From the NCBI RefSeq assembly GCF_025602895.1, contig NW_026516221.1:558001-622000 (forward strand): a stretch of DNA of 64,000 nucleotides, written 5' to 3'. The position numbers and the translations under genes are program-made. This document shows positions 23,372-35,875 of this stretch, piece by piece. The first letter of the stretch is position 1; each line of letters begins with the position of its first letter. The notes beneath the pieces were generated by a model. The model was not told the origin of the DNA and did no database searches. It worked only from the letters and a program-made list of their open reading frames with translations. This stretch comes from Polychytrium aggregatum (Eukaryota > Chytridiomycota > Chytridiomycetes > Polychytriales).

Positions 23372-24441
23372 CTGAGGGAGCGGCAGTTGCGATGGAGGTT
23401 AGTGTGCTGGCGAATCGGGCCTGAGAGAACCTCTGGTGCTCCGTCTCAGTCCGGAGAGTCGGCCAGCAATCATCCAGCAGCGCGGACAGGCACCATGGCA
23501 GCCGGCCCAGGCCGAGATCGAAATCGCATCATCATGCCCAAGGGCAGCAGCCAAACCCGGAGCCGCACGCAAAAGTCGGTGGGGCTTGCCTGTATCGCTG
23601 CAGCCGAGTGTCCTGGGAAGAGCGCTGGCTCTGGAGTTTCTCCTTGGGCGAATCAAGCTGGAGCCCGCTGTCGGTGGTTTGGAGTGGTGGGCAGCCGGCG
23701 TGGTCGTTGGGCGATGTTGTGGATCGCAGCTGGTCGCCTGCCGATCGGCAGTCATCGGCGCGGATACGGGAGTCCATGGCAGAAGGCGAGCCGGAGAAGC
23801 AAGAGACTCTGGACGTGGGGGGTGCAGGGCCAGGCCGGGGATGGTTGTGTTGACGAGACGGAGACGGCAGCCGGATGGTGCAGCGCCCGGTTGAGATGAT
23901 CGCAGAGACGGTTTTCGACGACAGGCGGGCAGGGCCGCAGCGCCTTTGGTGCGCACTCAGCAGCGAGTTTGCCGCTCGCACGGCCAAGACGCAACCCCGT
24001 GCAGACCAAGTCGCAGACCGAGTGCTTATCCGCGATGCTGTCGACGGCCGTTGCGAATGCGGCCGTTGGACATGCGAGCATTCGGGGGCCAGAGTAGACC
24101 CGGAGACGCTCGCCCGGAATGTCCCCGCTCTGAGCGGCAGACGTCGCCGATGATCCATGCCAATCAAGCAGCGTCTGATATATCCCGGCTTTGGCCGTCG
24201 ATGCAAATGTCGATGCCGATGCCGATGCTGGCCGAGCGATGGTCGCTTTCACATACGGCGATTCGGCGGCCTTGTCGGCACAATAGCACAACCTCGCTGC
24301 GACTGCAGAATCTCGCTCTGGACGGGCAGTCGACACAACCAGCGCAGCCAATATCCATCCGCATCGCACGGTCCCACACTCAAGCCAGCACAACTGCACC
24401 ACACCGACATCCGTATCCCGTCCGTCCGGCCTGGCTAAGCT
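23372..24441. other. Divergent spacer with the missing 5-prime exon of the F-box gene
   Basis: Separates the minus-strand F-box gene from the plus-strand XRRA1-like gene. It should carry the first exon of the former and both promoters. Open frames here lack recognisable domains, and no start could be chosen. Confidence 0.4.
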
Positions 24442-27400
24442 ATGGAGTCGCAGGACGATGCCGTTGCCGGTGACGGAACGCTCGATCCCGCAGCTGTGGC
24501 CGACAGCGCCGCCAACCAAATCGAGGGCCCGCTTGCCTCGAATCTGCTCATGCCCGTCGAGCTCGACCCATCCCCGCACGGCGATAGCGGCAACGCACCG
24601 TCCCAGTCAGAGCGACCAGATGCCCTTTCGATGCCGATCGACTCGCAGGCCGACTACGAGCCGCCACTCTCGGCTCGGGCGCTGCTGATCGAGGCAACTG
24701 TTCCAGACGCGATGCTTCGGACTCCGGTGCCGCCATCGACACCACCCAAGGAGAATCGCCCGAGCCGACCAGTTTCGGCCCGAAGCATTGGCTCGCACCA
24801 CAGCCAGGGCCAGCAGCAGAAGGCCTTGTCGGACGACCGACCGGCTCGCACCGAGGTCGATTCTAACGAGACCGGCATCAGCACGGATGGCCACTCCAAG
24901 GCCAAGCGAGCCAGCACAAAGAATCCCGCAAAGCCCCAGTTCGATGTGCGCTATGAACGGCTCAAACGCGAGCGAGACATGCTGCGAAAGAAGGAGCAGC
25001 ACAGCGTCGTCAAAACCAAAGAGTACATCATCGGAGAGTTGGATCTCATCAACGAGAAGCAGAGACGTCGGCTGGCTCGTGCGCAAGCCGCATCCGACAG
25101 CAAGCCTGGGGCGTCTGCATCGCTCAAGTCGAACGGAAAGTACCTGGAGATTCCCAATCTGCTGGATGGCTTCTTCATGGTTGGTATCGGATGCGGACTC
25201 GCGGCCTCCACGGCAGGTTATTAGAGACTATGCGGATCATCTCTGGGCCATCGATCACGACGACGGGCATATGAGCCACTCGATTTCATCCCAACCGCTG
25301 CATGGGGGGAGGCACTGGGAACCTTGATTGCTGTTTGACCCACCCGATTCTCATGGGGCACTTGCAGCTCAACAAAGCCCCGGCCGACGATCCGGAGGAA
25401 GTCTATTCGCTGGACGTCTGCGCCATGGATCTGTCCTATGTGATCGAGGACGACTTGTCCCTCTTCCGCAACCTGCATACGCTTAAGGCGGGCGAGAACA
25501 AGCTGCCAGTCAGCAGACTCGGAGGCCTGCCCTCACTCAAGGAACTGATTGTCCCCTGCAACAACGTCAGCGACCTGGATCTTGAGTCCGGCGGCAAGTT
25601 TCCGCTGCTGGAGGTATGTTTTGGCTGTGCACCGCAAGTAACGGCCATCATCTGGCTGTCTCTGTCATCGACAGTGTCGGTTCTACTCAATCGCCATGGA
25701 CGATTCTACTTCAAGACCCATTTATCTGTCTGTCCATTTCCCACACACCACTTCTTGAACACCAGCGCCTCGATCTCTCATTCAACAAGGTCACCCAAGC
25801 AAGCATCATCGTCCTGGCAACATTCCCCTCGCTCAAGCACCTGGACTTGACCGGAAACAAGCTCCGAAGCCTGCCTCCGGAGTGCGCCAAGCTCGAAAAC
25901 TGGAAGGACCGAGTCATTGAGCTTCTCTTGCCCGCGCAGGTCGCGGCAATGGATGCTTATCTGGCACTCAATCATGCGTCCAAAGCTATTCAGCCCGAGC
26001 TGTCGCCGCTCGCACCGATTCCAGAGCAAAGACATGTGGTTGATACATTCAAGTCTGGCGATCTTCAGGAAGCGGGCGACCAGCCAAAATTCAGCGGCAC
26101 GACTCAGCAAGCCAGCAATGGCCCCCACCAAGCCGGCGATGGAGAGCAGAGGACGAGTTATACCGTGAGCCTTGATAACGACTCACAAAGCCGGATCTCC
26201 GATGTGTCGAATGGAGCCGCCGGTGCCCCAAGAACCAAAGAGACTCTCCAAGATCAGCCCCAAGGTCCGGACGGGGTGCACCTGTCAAGCAAGGATCCTC
26301 GGCTCTCTCAATCGCGCAAGGTACAGGCCGAGGCCACGGCTCCGCTCGGTGCCGATGCGACGCCATCCCAAGAGCACTGCGTTGATAGCGCATCTCATCT
26401 CCCAGAGGCTCGGCTATCTGCCTCTGCAGCCAACATCGACCAGAGCGCAGATCCGATGGGCCATGTCGGGGCCCCCGAGTTGCACATCCCAGAACACGCC
26501 ATCGACGAGTCCAAAATGGCTTTGCTCATGGATCGGCTCGACATTGCGACCTCGAGAGGGGGATTTCCGGCCCTGGAAGTGCTCGTGCTCGAAAAGAACC
26601 GGCTTTCGAATCCGGACACCATCCATACCCTCGGGAAGCTTCCTAGGTGCGCCATCGTGCTGCACTTCCCGCGGCGTATCCTTCAAATCAGAGAGAGGGA
26701 ATGGCAGTTGCGTCGCTCTGGCAACGGCCCCTCGTGCCAAGTGGCATCCATGCTGCTCGGGCTCACACTTGTGGCGTAGCTCTGCCGGCTGACCAGACCC
26801 TGAATTCTTACTGCTCTGCGCTTGATGAACCTGCCACAACAGACTCAGAATCCTCAATCTTTCCCACAACCGATTCGCTTCCTTTGCCTTTCTGGCTCCG
26901 GCCTCCGACGATATACCCAACGGCTCCAACAATGCCCTTGAAAAGTACCAAGGGTTCTTGAATCTCGAAGAGCTTCACATCACTCACAATCGCATCTCGG
27001 AGCCCGATGGACTCATGGGCATCATCTGGCTGCCCCATCTGCGGAGGGTGTACATCGAAGGCAACCCCGTCATGAAAAAGTCTGGCGGATCGATTGCATT
27101 GCAGCACGATAAGGAGCACGGTCATCTAGACAACACGGACGAGCGTAAGGACACTGTCGAATGGCACTGCTTTGCGCACCACATGTGGACTGTGCGATGC
27201 CGGTCACATCACTGGAAGTAATGGTGCCGGCCCCATGTATCCATACTTCCCCGCGACGGCTTGGCATCGACTCTTTGCCACCAACTGAACTGATGGTCTG
27301 CTAACGCCTTCTATGTTGAACTCGCTGGACTATGGGGCCCTCCCGTGCCGCACAGTCATCGGATACATTGACTTCAATCCATTTGTTCTCCTACCGGAAA

Positions 27401-29194
27401 CATACGGGATATCGATCTGCGATCCGGTGTTCCAGGCGCCTCCGTCGGTCCTCGAGAACACAATCTACTCGCTGGCCCCTCAGCACAGCGGCGGCTTCAG
27501 ACTCAAGTATCACAAGCGGAGCAAGTTCACTGGAAAGATCCTCAAGGGCAAGGCCGGCGCCATATTCCATGCCCGCGGACTCGACGAGCCCCTCAAGCAC
27601 CGAGTGGAGGAGCTGAAGCTCACGACCCACGGCCGACTCCGGCGCGAATACAAGTACACCGAGGATGACATCCGCGGCATGATCAAGGCCGGCCGCATCA
27701 TGGAGCTGAAAGAAATCCAACAGGTCCTGGACCGGCAAAGACTCGACAGCGACCAGGATCCAGACCAAGATGGGGCGGAGCCAGGATCGTTTGACTCTTT
27801 CGATCAGCCCGCAGAGCCCAGCGAGTTGCCTCGGCCCGAATCTGCTGCCGCGGACGGTCTGCATTACAACCCGGAGGCGAAGGACTCTACTTTCCTCACG
27901 GGAGTCCACATCACCGGGTCTCTGGGACCCGATCCCAGAGACTCGACCAAACCTGCCGACCTCTCGGGCACGGGTACGGGCATGGGCACGGACACGGTTC
28001 CGCACGGCGACGTTGTGCCGCCGAGCGAGTATTCCTCCGAGCCCTCCGATGTCGAAAGCGAGCCGTATTCCGAGACAGAGTCCGAGGAGGACACTGTCCC
28101 GTTGCCTACAGGCATCCAGGCTGCGACGAGGGCACTCCGGCACGCCCTCGCCAATCCCATCTCGTACTGGCGGGTGGTTGAGGCCACCTACGCCCGGCCA
28201 ACCTTTGCCTCCAAGAAACGCCTGCGGGAGGTACTTCCGCGGTACCTTTTGTCGAGCGAAACTGAAAAGTTCCATCCACCGCCGATCCATGCCATGACCG
28301 CCCCGCTCAAGACACCCGCCTGGGTCAAGGGCCGAAAGGTAGCGGCGTCGGCAGAGGCGTTTGACGAGCCACTGAAGCCCGCGCCGCCGAGCGAACCCAG
28401 AGGCTCGGCTGGCGGCCGGAGCATCACCTCGGGAACCACCGGGCGATCCAGCGGGCCGGTGAACACCGACTGGACTGATCTTCCGCGGTCGCGCTCCTCG
28501 GTCAGCACCATCACGTACGAGCTGCAGCGCAAGCACAGACATGTAAAGATGCTGACTACGGAGGAACAGCGGGAGGTGTCGCGCAAGCTCAACGACCGGG
28601 GCACAGTTGTATACGAGGCCCGGCGGGACAAGGCCCAGCCCTCCATCTACTATCCACCAACGCTTCCGCGGACTCGAGGCTACAAGCGCGACCGACAGGG
28701 CCGAGACGAGTTCAAGGAAATGCGGGAGATGATGTCCAGTGTCGACGAGCGGCTGATGCTCATCGAAACCAACCTTGGTAAGCAGGGCCGCCAGCATGCA
28801 CTGAATATCTGCGGAGTGGGCGGCGCGGTTTGTTTCATGGGAGTGGATCGCATTGATTCATAGCGCTGCCGTGCACCATTGTGGAAGCAACTGAGCCGCG
28901 AGCGTCCAACTCGACATGACACTGAGCCACCCGGCTTACTCACTCACTCACTCACTCACTCATTCATTCATTCATTCATTCAACCACCCAGCAACCGTCT
29001 TGGGCAATAACAAGCTGATCAAGCACCTTCCCCAGAGCAAGAAGCTTCTCGACGAAGTCCAGCAAGAATATGACCGAATCGAGCGCATGTATGCGCAGAA
29101 TGCCAAGCAGACGATGCGCATGGCCAATCGATTCAAGCTGGGGTCCAAAGCGTCGCCGGGAACCAAGGAGCCGGCATCGCCAGCACCAGTCTGA
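24442..29194 (+). CDS. XRRA1: XRRA1-like leucine-rich repeat protein
   Basis: Six exons: 24442-25179, 25368-25613, 25766-26646, 26849-27144, 27356-28777, 28992-29194; phases close, about 1261 residues. After a disordered start and a basic helix, LRRs read LFRNLHTLKAGENKL, LPSLKELIVPCNNV, RLDLSFNKVTQ, FPSLKHLDLTGNKLRSLPP, FPALEVLVLEKNRLSNP, LRILNLSHNRF, LEELHITHNRIS and LPHLRRVYIEGNPV. Order and wording match what I recall of animal X-ray radiation resistance-associated protein 1 (AENLLPL, LDLSYNNLT, LLLTGNGLTSLPP, FPALETLMLDDNRLSNP). A long insert (about residues 385-590) separates the middle repeats. The C-terminal part is acidic, Pro/Ser-rich and ends in a coiled coil. Biochemical function in fungi unknown. 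The exon-1 donor (gttggt) is weak. Confidence 0.8.
28937..28982. repeat. (cact)n(catt)n microsatellite in XRRA1-like last intron
   Basis: Tetranucleotide run that changes from cact to catt, ending 9 bp before the acceptor of exon 6, so its length sets the polypyrimidine tract. Confidence 0.9.
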
Positions 29195-29662
29195 ACCACG
29201 ACAAAGATCTGTTGCGGCGTCCCAAACAAGAAACAACACGCCCTGATGCTGAAGACACTGGTTTGGTTTTAGTTTTAGTTTTAGTTTTGATTTTAGTTTG
29301 TTTTTTTTTTTTGCTGTGGCTTTTAGTTTCTTTCTTTGTTTGATTGTTTCTTCTGGTTAAATCCTAAATATACAAGCCCATGCTGCGTGGCACCATCTAC
29401 TCGGGCAGTGATCGCGGTGTGCCAGCGGAGCGCTACTCGTGGGGGTTTCGATTGAGTGCACTCCGAGATACAACTCCCAGTGAGCAGTGGCGAACAGGAA
29501 CTCGAAGCCATCCGCCAAGCCCAGGCGATGTCGATCGGCGATGCAAACAGGCCAGGAGCCCCAGTCGAAAGTCATGTTCCGGTCCCTTCGTTCCCGGCTG
29601 TAGCATATCCCGTTTGACCCTCCCTTCTCCTCAGCTCTGGGAGCGCGGCAGCTTCGGGATGT
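29195..29662. other. Convergent 3-prime spacer with T-rich tract
   Basis: Between the stop codons of the XRRA1-like gene and the helicase. A ttttag repeat with a T12 run (29261-29312) is a likely 3-prime-end or polyadenylation-associated region of the plus-strand gene. No gene recognised. Confidence 0.5.
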
Positions 29663-32600
29663 CTATTCGAGCGGGATATCTTGGTGCAGGATGCTCTCGA
29701 GAATCTCCTGCGTGCCCTCCTGCGTCATCCACATGATATCGTCGTCGTTTTGGAGTCCACCGCCCAAGACACGACCACCAGGGAGGTTCTGCAGTTTCTG
29801 GTGCAGGTTGTGGGAGAGCTCCAGCGTGCCCATCTGCGAGGTGACGGAGGCGAGCTGGTCACCGTCACCGTCACCACTGTCGCCACCGCCACTCTCGGCC
29901 TCGACCTCGGCTTCTGCTTCGGCCGCCAGTTTGGACTGGATAGGCGGCGCAGAGCCCGTGTACACCTTGTTGCGCAGGTAAAACTCGATGAGTCTGCGCC
30001 AGTTTCGATCAACCTGGTCGTGCGAGTATTGGTCACAGTTGGAGAGATGGTAAGTCGTTGGCGTCGATCCAGCCCGTCGAGGGAGGGACAGCGGGGACAG
30101 CGGGGACAGCGGGGACAGCGGGGACAGCGGGGACAGCGGGGACAGCGGGGACAGCGAGACGCAGCCAGAAACAGCCGATACCGACCGCAAGTAGGTTTGG
30201 GTTGCCAATGACAACCAGGAGACTCATCGAGCGCGTGATGGCCACGTTCAATCTCTTGGGAAAGTGGACGACACCCAGGTCCATGTCGATATCCTCTTGA
30301 AGGAAGCGCTTGCGGCTGCGGACGGTGCTCAGGATGATGACCTTTCGCTCCATGCCTTGGTAATCCTCGATACGGCCTGGGAGTAAGCAGCATGGAAGAT
30401 CGACGAAACCCGGGTTGCGCGTGAATCAAACACGAATATCAACGGGTCAACCTAGAGACATCCGGCCGCAATCCCCACTTGGAGTCGCTGACTCACCAAC
30501 ATCAATCGCACCCAAGCCACGGCTTCGCAGGACCTCACGGATGCGATACACCTGTTCGCGAAACGGGCTGATGACTCCAAAGTCAGCCAGAGTAAGGCTC
30601 TCAAAGTCCACGAGGCTGCGTTGGTTTGACTCTTGCAGGATCGATTCGATGACCTCGACCACTTTGCTGATCTCGTTGCCGTTCCACCACGAGGCGTTTT
30701 CGCCGTTGCAGCAGTCGAGGCCGTCGACGCCGATGAACTGGATCGGGAACTTGGGGTTGGGAAGGAACGACAGGTACTGCAGCGAAGTGGTGACGGACTC
30801 GGAAGCACAGGCTTCCAGAGTGTTATTGTAGAACATGTGGCTCGGCATCATCAGGATGGCTGTCGGCCCGCCGGTGATGGGAGCCAGTGCGTAGGAGGGA
30901 TTTTTGTTAGCAGAACAGACAAAGAGGATCCAGGCTCATGGTGTCCGCGATCGACGGAAGCGCGGATCACAGTCAGGCCCGAATGCATGCGCGCATGAAA
31001 CGAGCCGAAACCCAATACTAGGAGGGGGGCTACCAGCATGTGACGGCCTGCTGAGATGAGAGCGAGACACAACAGCTCGGCCTTCTCGCTCTTCACCCAT
31101 TCCTCCATTCCCAGCTACTTTGTGACCCAAGGCGTGCCAAAGTCAAGCGACCAAAACGCATGCAACTCACATGGATGGGACCGGTAGTTCTTGACCAGGT
31201 TCACGAACGGCGGGACAAAATACATGCCCCGCTTCTTCTTCTCTGCCGACTTTGGGGACCGTTCGAGCGGAGAGCCTGGGTTTTGCTCGCGGAAGAGGTG
31301 GTTTCGGTACAGCTCCGAGGCCATACACCGCTCCAGCCACGATATGTGGAACCTGCCATCGCGGGCATCCTTTGAACGTACCATGGGGCCGAGCTGGGGT
31401 TCGAGAAGAGGTCAGCACAAACACAGGCACTGATCAGCACTGCAAGTCTGGAACGCATGATGGAGCATCATAGTGGTGTATCTGATCGAAGCAGGCAGCA
31501 CGAAGCCGCTGTTTATCACTGGAGGAGGGGAGACGGAGGCACTCCATCAGTCGGCACAGATCGACTGCGATGGGGAGGGGCTCGAAGACGAACCTGCATG
31601 TGGTCGCCGCACAGGACTACCTGGCACGGCGAGAAGGACCGTGCGTGCGTTGCTAGAGAGGCACCAGACATGGACACAATGTCGAATGAGTCGATATGAA
31701 TCGATATGAGCCGGGCGCGAAAGGGCCAATGTGCTGTTGCAGATGTGCGATGGGCGCGCGACCATGCGCTGGATCACAATACTATCTGGATTTGTGCCCC
31801 CATTGAGCCACTGGCTCTCGGCCGATGGCGCAGACGAATCAAGGGGCATGCACGTACCGTTCGGAGGGAAGAACGTGACGCATGAAAGGGGAATCATGGT
31901 CTCTGCCTCGGATGCCTGGCCGGCCTCGTCGATCAGCAGATGGGACCAGTGTGGCTTCATGAAGGGGTCGGGAACCGGGTGCAGGTGCGGCCAAAGCAGA
32001 TGGAGGTTCGAGTGGTAGCTGACATAGGACTGTGCGAGATCGCGGTTCGACAGCCCCGCTTGGAGGAGCATGAATGCATCTTGGCACGTGGCCACGACAA
32101 CTTGGAAGCTCATGAACTTGGCGATCGGGGGAATGTCAAAGTAGTTGCTGGTTGAGTGGCAGTAAGGAAGGATGGGCTGCGGCACCTCGTTGAAGAGTCG
32201 CTGGGAGGACAGGAACCGGAAGAGCTTGTCGGGGCCGAGGCGGGGTATCAGTCGGTGGGTGATTGTGTCGCAAGCAGAATGACTGGGTGCACAGACGAGC
32301 AGGTGGGAATCGGGGTGGCGGTTGAGGATTTGCAGGATGGTTTCGATCAGGGTCTTGGTTTTGCCGGTTCCTGCGATTGGTGAGCATCAACGAGGCCCGA
32401 CTGATGAGCACCACACACATGCGGGACCCAAGTATGTCCGCACGCACCGGCACTGGACAGCCATGCTGATGTGACTCCAAGCAATTTCCGTGCCCATTCC
32501 CTCCACCAGACAGCGCCTCCTACCAGGCGGGCCCCATATCACGAATGGAACATTTCCGTAGCTTCGGTCGACAATCAGCTGGACAGCCTTCTGCTCAAAG

Positions 32601-34817
32601 CAGCGGCCCGAGGAAGACACGGCAAGGCCCAGCGGTGAGAAGTCGAATGGGTCCCGAACGATAAGATCTTGCCACGGGGAGACACGGATGCAGGAGCGAT
32701 TGCATCCTGACACACTGGCGTTGATTTGTACCAACATACAAGCACATATGCTATAAAAGCGAACACGCTCGCCCACTGGCACGAACCTGCTGTTCCCAGT
32801 TGAGCATCTCATCGAAGAGCTCGAGCTGGATCTGCCACGGATCGGTGACAGACTCTTGTCCGTCCTCGAGACCAGGAAAGAGCAGCGAGCGAGCTATTTC
32901 CGTCAGATATGTGTCGCCGCGCTCGTCGTCGCGCAGTTTGCACTCGAGAACCCAGTTCGAGATCCGATTGATGCTGGCGATCATGCTCTGCATGTACTGG
33001 CTAGATATTCTTTGGCAGTCAGCATGTGTGGCCACAGCAGCGAGGGGGTGTTCGGAAGCCGGATCTACTTTGTCGACACCAAGAACTATGACCAAACTCA
33101 ACCCCCAAACAGGCAGCCTGGATGGACATGCTCAGCTCAGTTCCGTTGAGTTCGGCTCAGACCAGTTGGGTTCGGATCGGATCGGATTGGATCAGATCAA
33201 CTCACCTGCCAAAGTCAAATACGACGTTGAATGCTGCGGTAGGCTCTGGCTGGAACGGGAGCTGTACAAACACCCGGTTCGTTCTCCGGTGGAGGGAGTA
33301 AACTGGATATCGATGGACAGAGGCGCAGCAGATAGAAACAAGACGGGAAGCACCGATTAGCGCCAGAGTGGACCACCACAGCACATCAGAACAAGCGGGT
33401 GACAGTGTGGGGCAGGACGATGGCCATGATCCACAGTCTAGACGGGTGAGGACAGCTGCAATGCAATTCAATGCAATGCAATGCAATTCAATGCAATGCA
33501 ATGCAATGCAATGCAATGATCCCTACCATATGCCTCAAACTCCACGCCATCGAAGGGCACTCGACGAATGCGCGCAATGTCACCGATGGCGATGTACCAG
33601 GACCGCTCGTTCAGGCCCTGGACAACAATCTCATACAAGTTGTCGCTGTCTTTGAATTTGGATATTCTAGTCCGGCGACGGAGGCAGAGCATGAGTCTGG
33701 GAAGATGGCCCTGGGCGTGGGAATGAGGAGTGCCTGCCCCCACCAGGCCGAGTGCGAGAGCCGGTGCACTGGTGGCGTCATGACGCTGATGACAAGTGCT
33801 GTCCGGATGCCGTGGGCCGGTGGCGCCCAGACGGCAGCTGGTTGGAGCAGGTGGGAGTCGACAGCGGACAGGAGACAGGCGACAGGCGACAGGAGACAGA
33901 CGACAGGCTACTTACGGGACCGCATATAGGTTGAAGGACTGGATATCGACCTTGCGCACCTCCAGTTCAAGCATGACAAGGCGGATGAGATTGTTGAAGA
34001 ACAAGGAGTAGTTGGAGAGACTCGGATCGTAGTCGCAGCGCCGAAGCGAGCTCTGGATGACAGGGCCCAGCGCTTGTGGTGGCGTAATCTGGGACCGATA
34101 GAGATCTGGCAGAGGTCCGGGTGGAGGAAAGCCCACCCGCTTCATGGCGGGGAGGGCATTGATGTCGAGGAGGAAGCCCGGAATGAAGGGCTTGGAGTAG
34201 ACGTCGAACGGGAAGTGGTCGACGAGGGTGACGACGGTGATGCAGAGCGGACGGGCCACGATCGTGGAGTCCTCCAGGATCAGAAACAGCCACCCGACAA
34301 AGAGACCGGTCTCTGGGCCTGGACGGGCCTCGATCTGGATGGTCAGGGTCGAGGAGCGCTGGCCAACCGGGCCGAATCCGCCATCGCCGGCGATGCGCCG
34401 GGTCGGGGACGACGGCAAGAGGGCGGTGTGGAAGATGCCTGTTTCCGAGACGCACATGATTCTGCGGAACTTGAGGGCCGCATACGAGACCGAAATGGTC
34501 CTGAACTGGGATGGGCCCAGTGGATCGGTGGAGTCGAAGGCGATGCCTGTGGGATCGGATAAATGGGCACGACCGAGGCTTTCGACACAGAGCAGCGGGC
34601 TGTTCGCCGCGGCGCTGGCAATGATGGATTTTGCAAGCAGACGACATTCGATATCGGAGAACGGGCTGGGGTGCGACAGCAGCAGCCTCGAGAACACCTC
34701 AAGGTCTGAGGCAATGCAATGGCCGGATGGGCAGAGACGAAGAGCATGGCGTTGGTCAGGGTCGAATAGCGTGCAGGAGATTGCGCGGCAGTCATGGGGA
34801 AGGGGAGTGATTGGCAT
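29663..34817 (-). CDS. MOV10/SDE3-type superfamily 1 RNA helicase
   Basis: Eleven exons: 33916-34817, 33527-33666, 33206-33302, 32783-33000, 32524-32706, 31858-32370, 31594-31652, 31171-31393, 30497-30859, 30186-30376, 29663-30013; phases close, about 1079 residues. The first 450 residues are not recognisable. Helicase motifs follow in order: Walker A GPPGTGKT (split by an intron), ATCQDA, motif II LLIDEAGQASE (DEAG), motif III VVLCGDHMQLGP (on a 59-bp exon), NYRSHPS, ISPFREQV, YQGMERKVIILSTVRS, LNVAITRSMSLLVVIGNP. FPIQFIGVDG and the post-motif VDRNWRRLIEF fit MOV10 and plant SDE3, which act in RNA silencing and transposon control; UPF1 and DNA2 fit less well. The exon 4 and 5 edges are the least certain (33009 is another acceptor). 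Confidence 0.88.
30084..30156. repeat. 9-bp minisatellite (ggggacagc), about 8 copies
   Basis: Perfect tandem array inside the last intron of the helicase gene. Confidence 0.95.
33457..33519. repeat. Pentanucleotide repeat (caatg)n
   Basis: Runs of caatg with caattcaatg interruptions, starting only 7 bp downstream of the donor of helicase exon 2 (minus strand). Confidence 0.9.
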
Positions 34818-35225
34818 TGGAGCCGAGCCCGCACCATGTGGCCATGCCGGACTCGAGCAGACCGGACTCGAGAGGGCCGGACTCGAGAAAACCGGACGAA
34901 CGCATCGGCGGTGGTGTTATTGCTGAGGGATGTCGGTGGCGGAGGGCGGGACTGGGTTTGGGGGGGGGAGTGGGGAATCTGTGAGCAGGGTTACCGTGGA
35001 GGAGCTTTGGGATTCCCATGAAGGGGCCAGAGGCGGTTGGCGGCGAGGAGTTTGCAGCGGGCATGAGAGACGATGGCGCGAGGCCAGGTCGGCATTGCGT
35101 TCGGGAGCGAAACGGCTCTGGCTGGAGACGAGCAAGTCGCTGAGGAGACTTTGAGGGGACGCAAAAGCGACGGCGCGCGAGCCAATGACTGGCCACATGG
35201 ACAGTGGCCATGTGATACGAGGGGC

Positions 35226-35292
35226 GGATCGAGTGCATTGGACTGGATCGAGTGCATTGGACTGGATCGAGTGCATTGCATTGGATCGAGTG
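35226..35292. repeat. 18-bp minisatellite
   Basis: About 3.7 units of gactggatcgagtgcatt in the divergent spacer. Confidence 0.85.
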
Positions 35293-35805
35293 AACTGCAC
35301 AAGGCCCCCCCACGTGGTGTCCGCGCCGCGCTTGTTGGTTAGCCGGGAGCCAGGCGTGGTGGCGTCCGTGCCGCGTGCGTTTGCGGCGGCGCGCCCTTGG
35401 CTGCCCGGGCCGACGGGGCAAGCCAGCAGGGCAAGCGAGGCAGGCAACTGAGGCAGGCAACTGAGGCAGGGCAAGGCTCGTTTCGCAGAGGCCACGCGCA
35501 GTGCCCTCCTGCACCAAAGAGCCCGGAGCATCTAAAAAAGAACTCGGCCGTCGCCGCCCTTGTCGTCCCCCGCGTTGCTGCCGTCGACGGCCGCTCAACG
35601 CAAGGGCCGCGCGACCTGTCCCAGAGTCAGATCTTGTCAGATCCGGCTTGGACTGGTTGTTTGTGGGACATTCTGCCAATGTCCAATCGCCATGTCCATC
35701 CGGTGGACAGTCGCTGGACAGTTGCTGGAGAGTTGCTGGCTGCCGGTACTGCCCTGTCGCCCGTGCGGGTCGTCTGCATCGATGCACTCCGGACTCCCCA
35801 TCGCT

Positions 35806-35875
35806 TCCATCCATCCAACCACCCAACCATTCACGCAACCATCCACCCAACCATCCACCCATCCACCCACCCATC
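35806..35875. repeat. Imperfect ccatccacccaa tract
   Basis: Degenerate 4-, 8- and 12-bp units of ccat/ccaccc; non-coding. Confidence 0.7.

Noticed and set aside
27391-28797. 468-codon open frame on the minus strand
   Set aside because: It is the antisense shadow of XRRA1-like exon 5; GC-rich codon use removes stops on the opposite strand.
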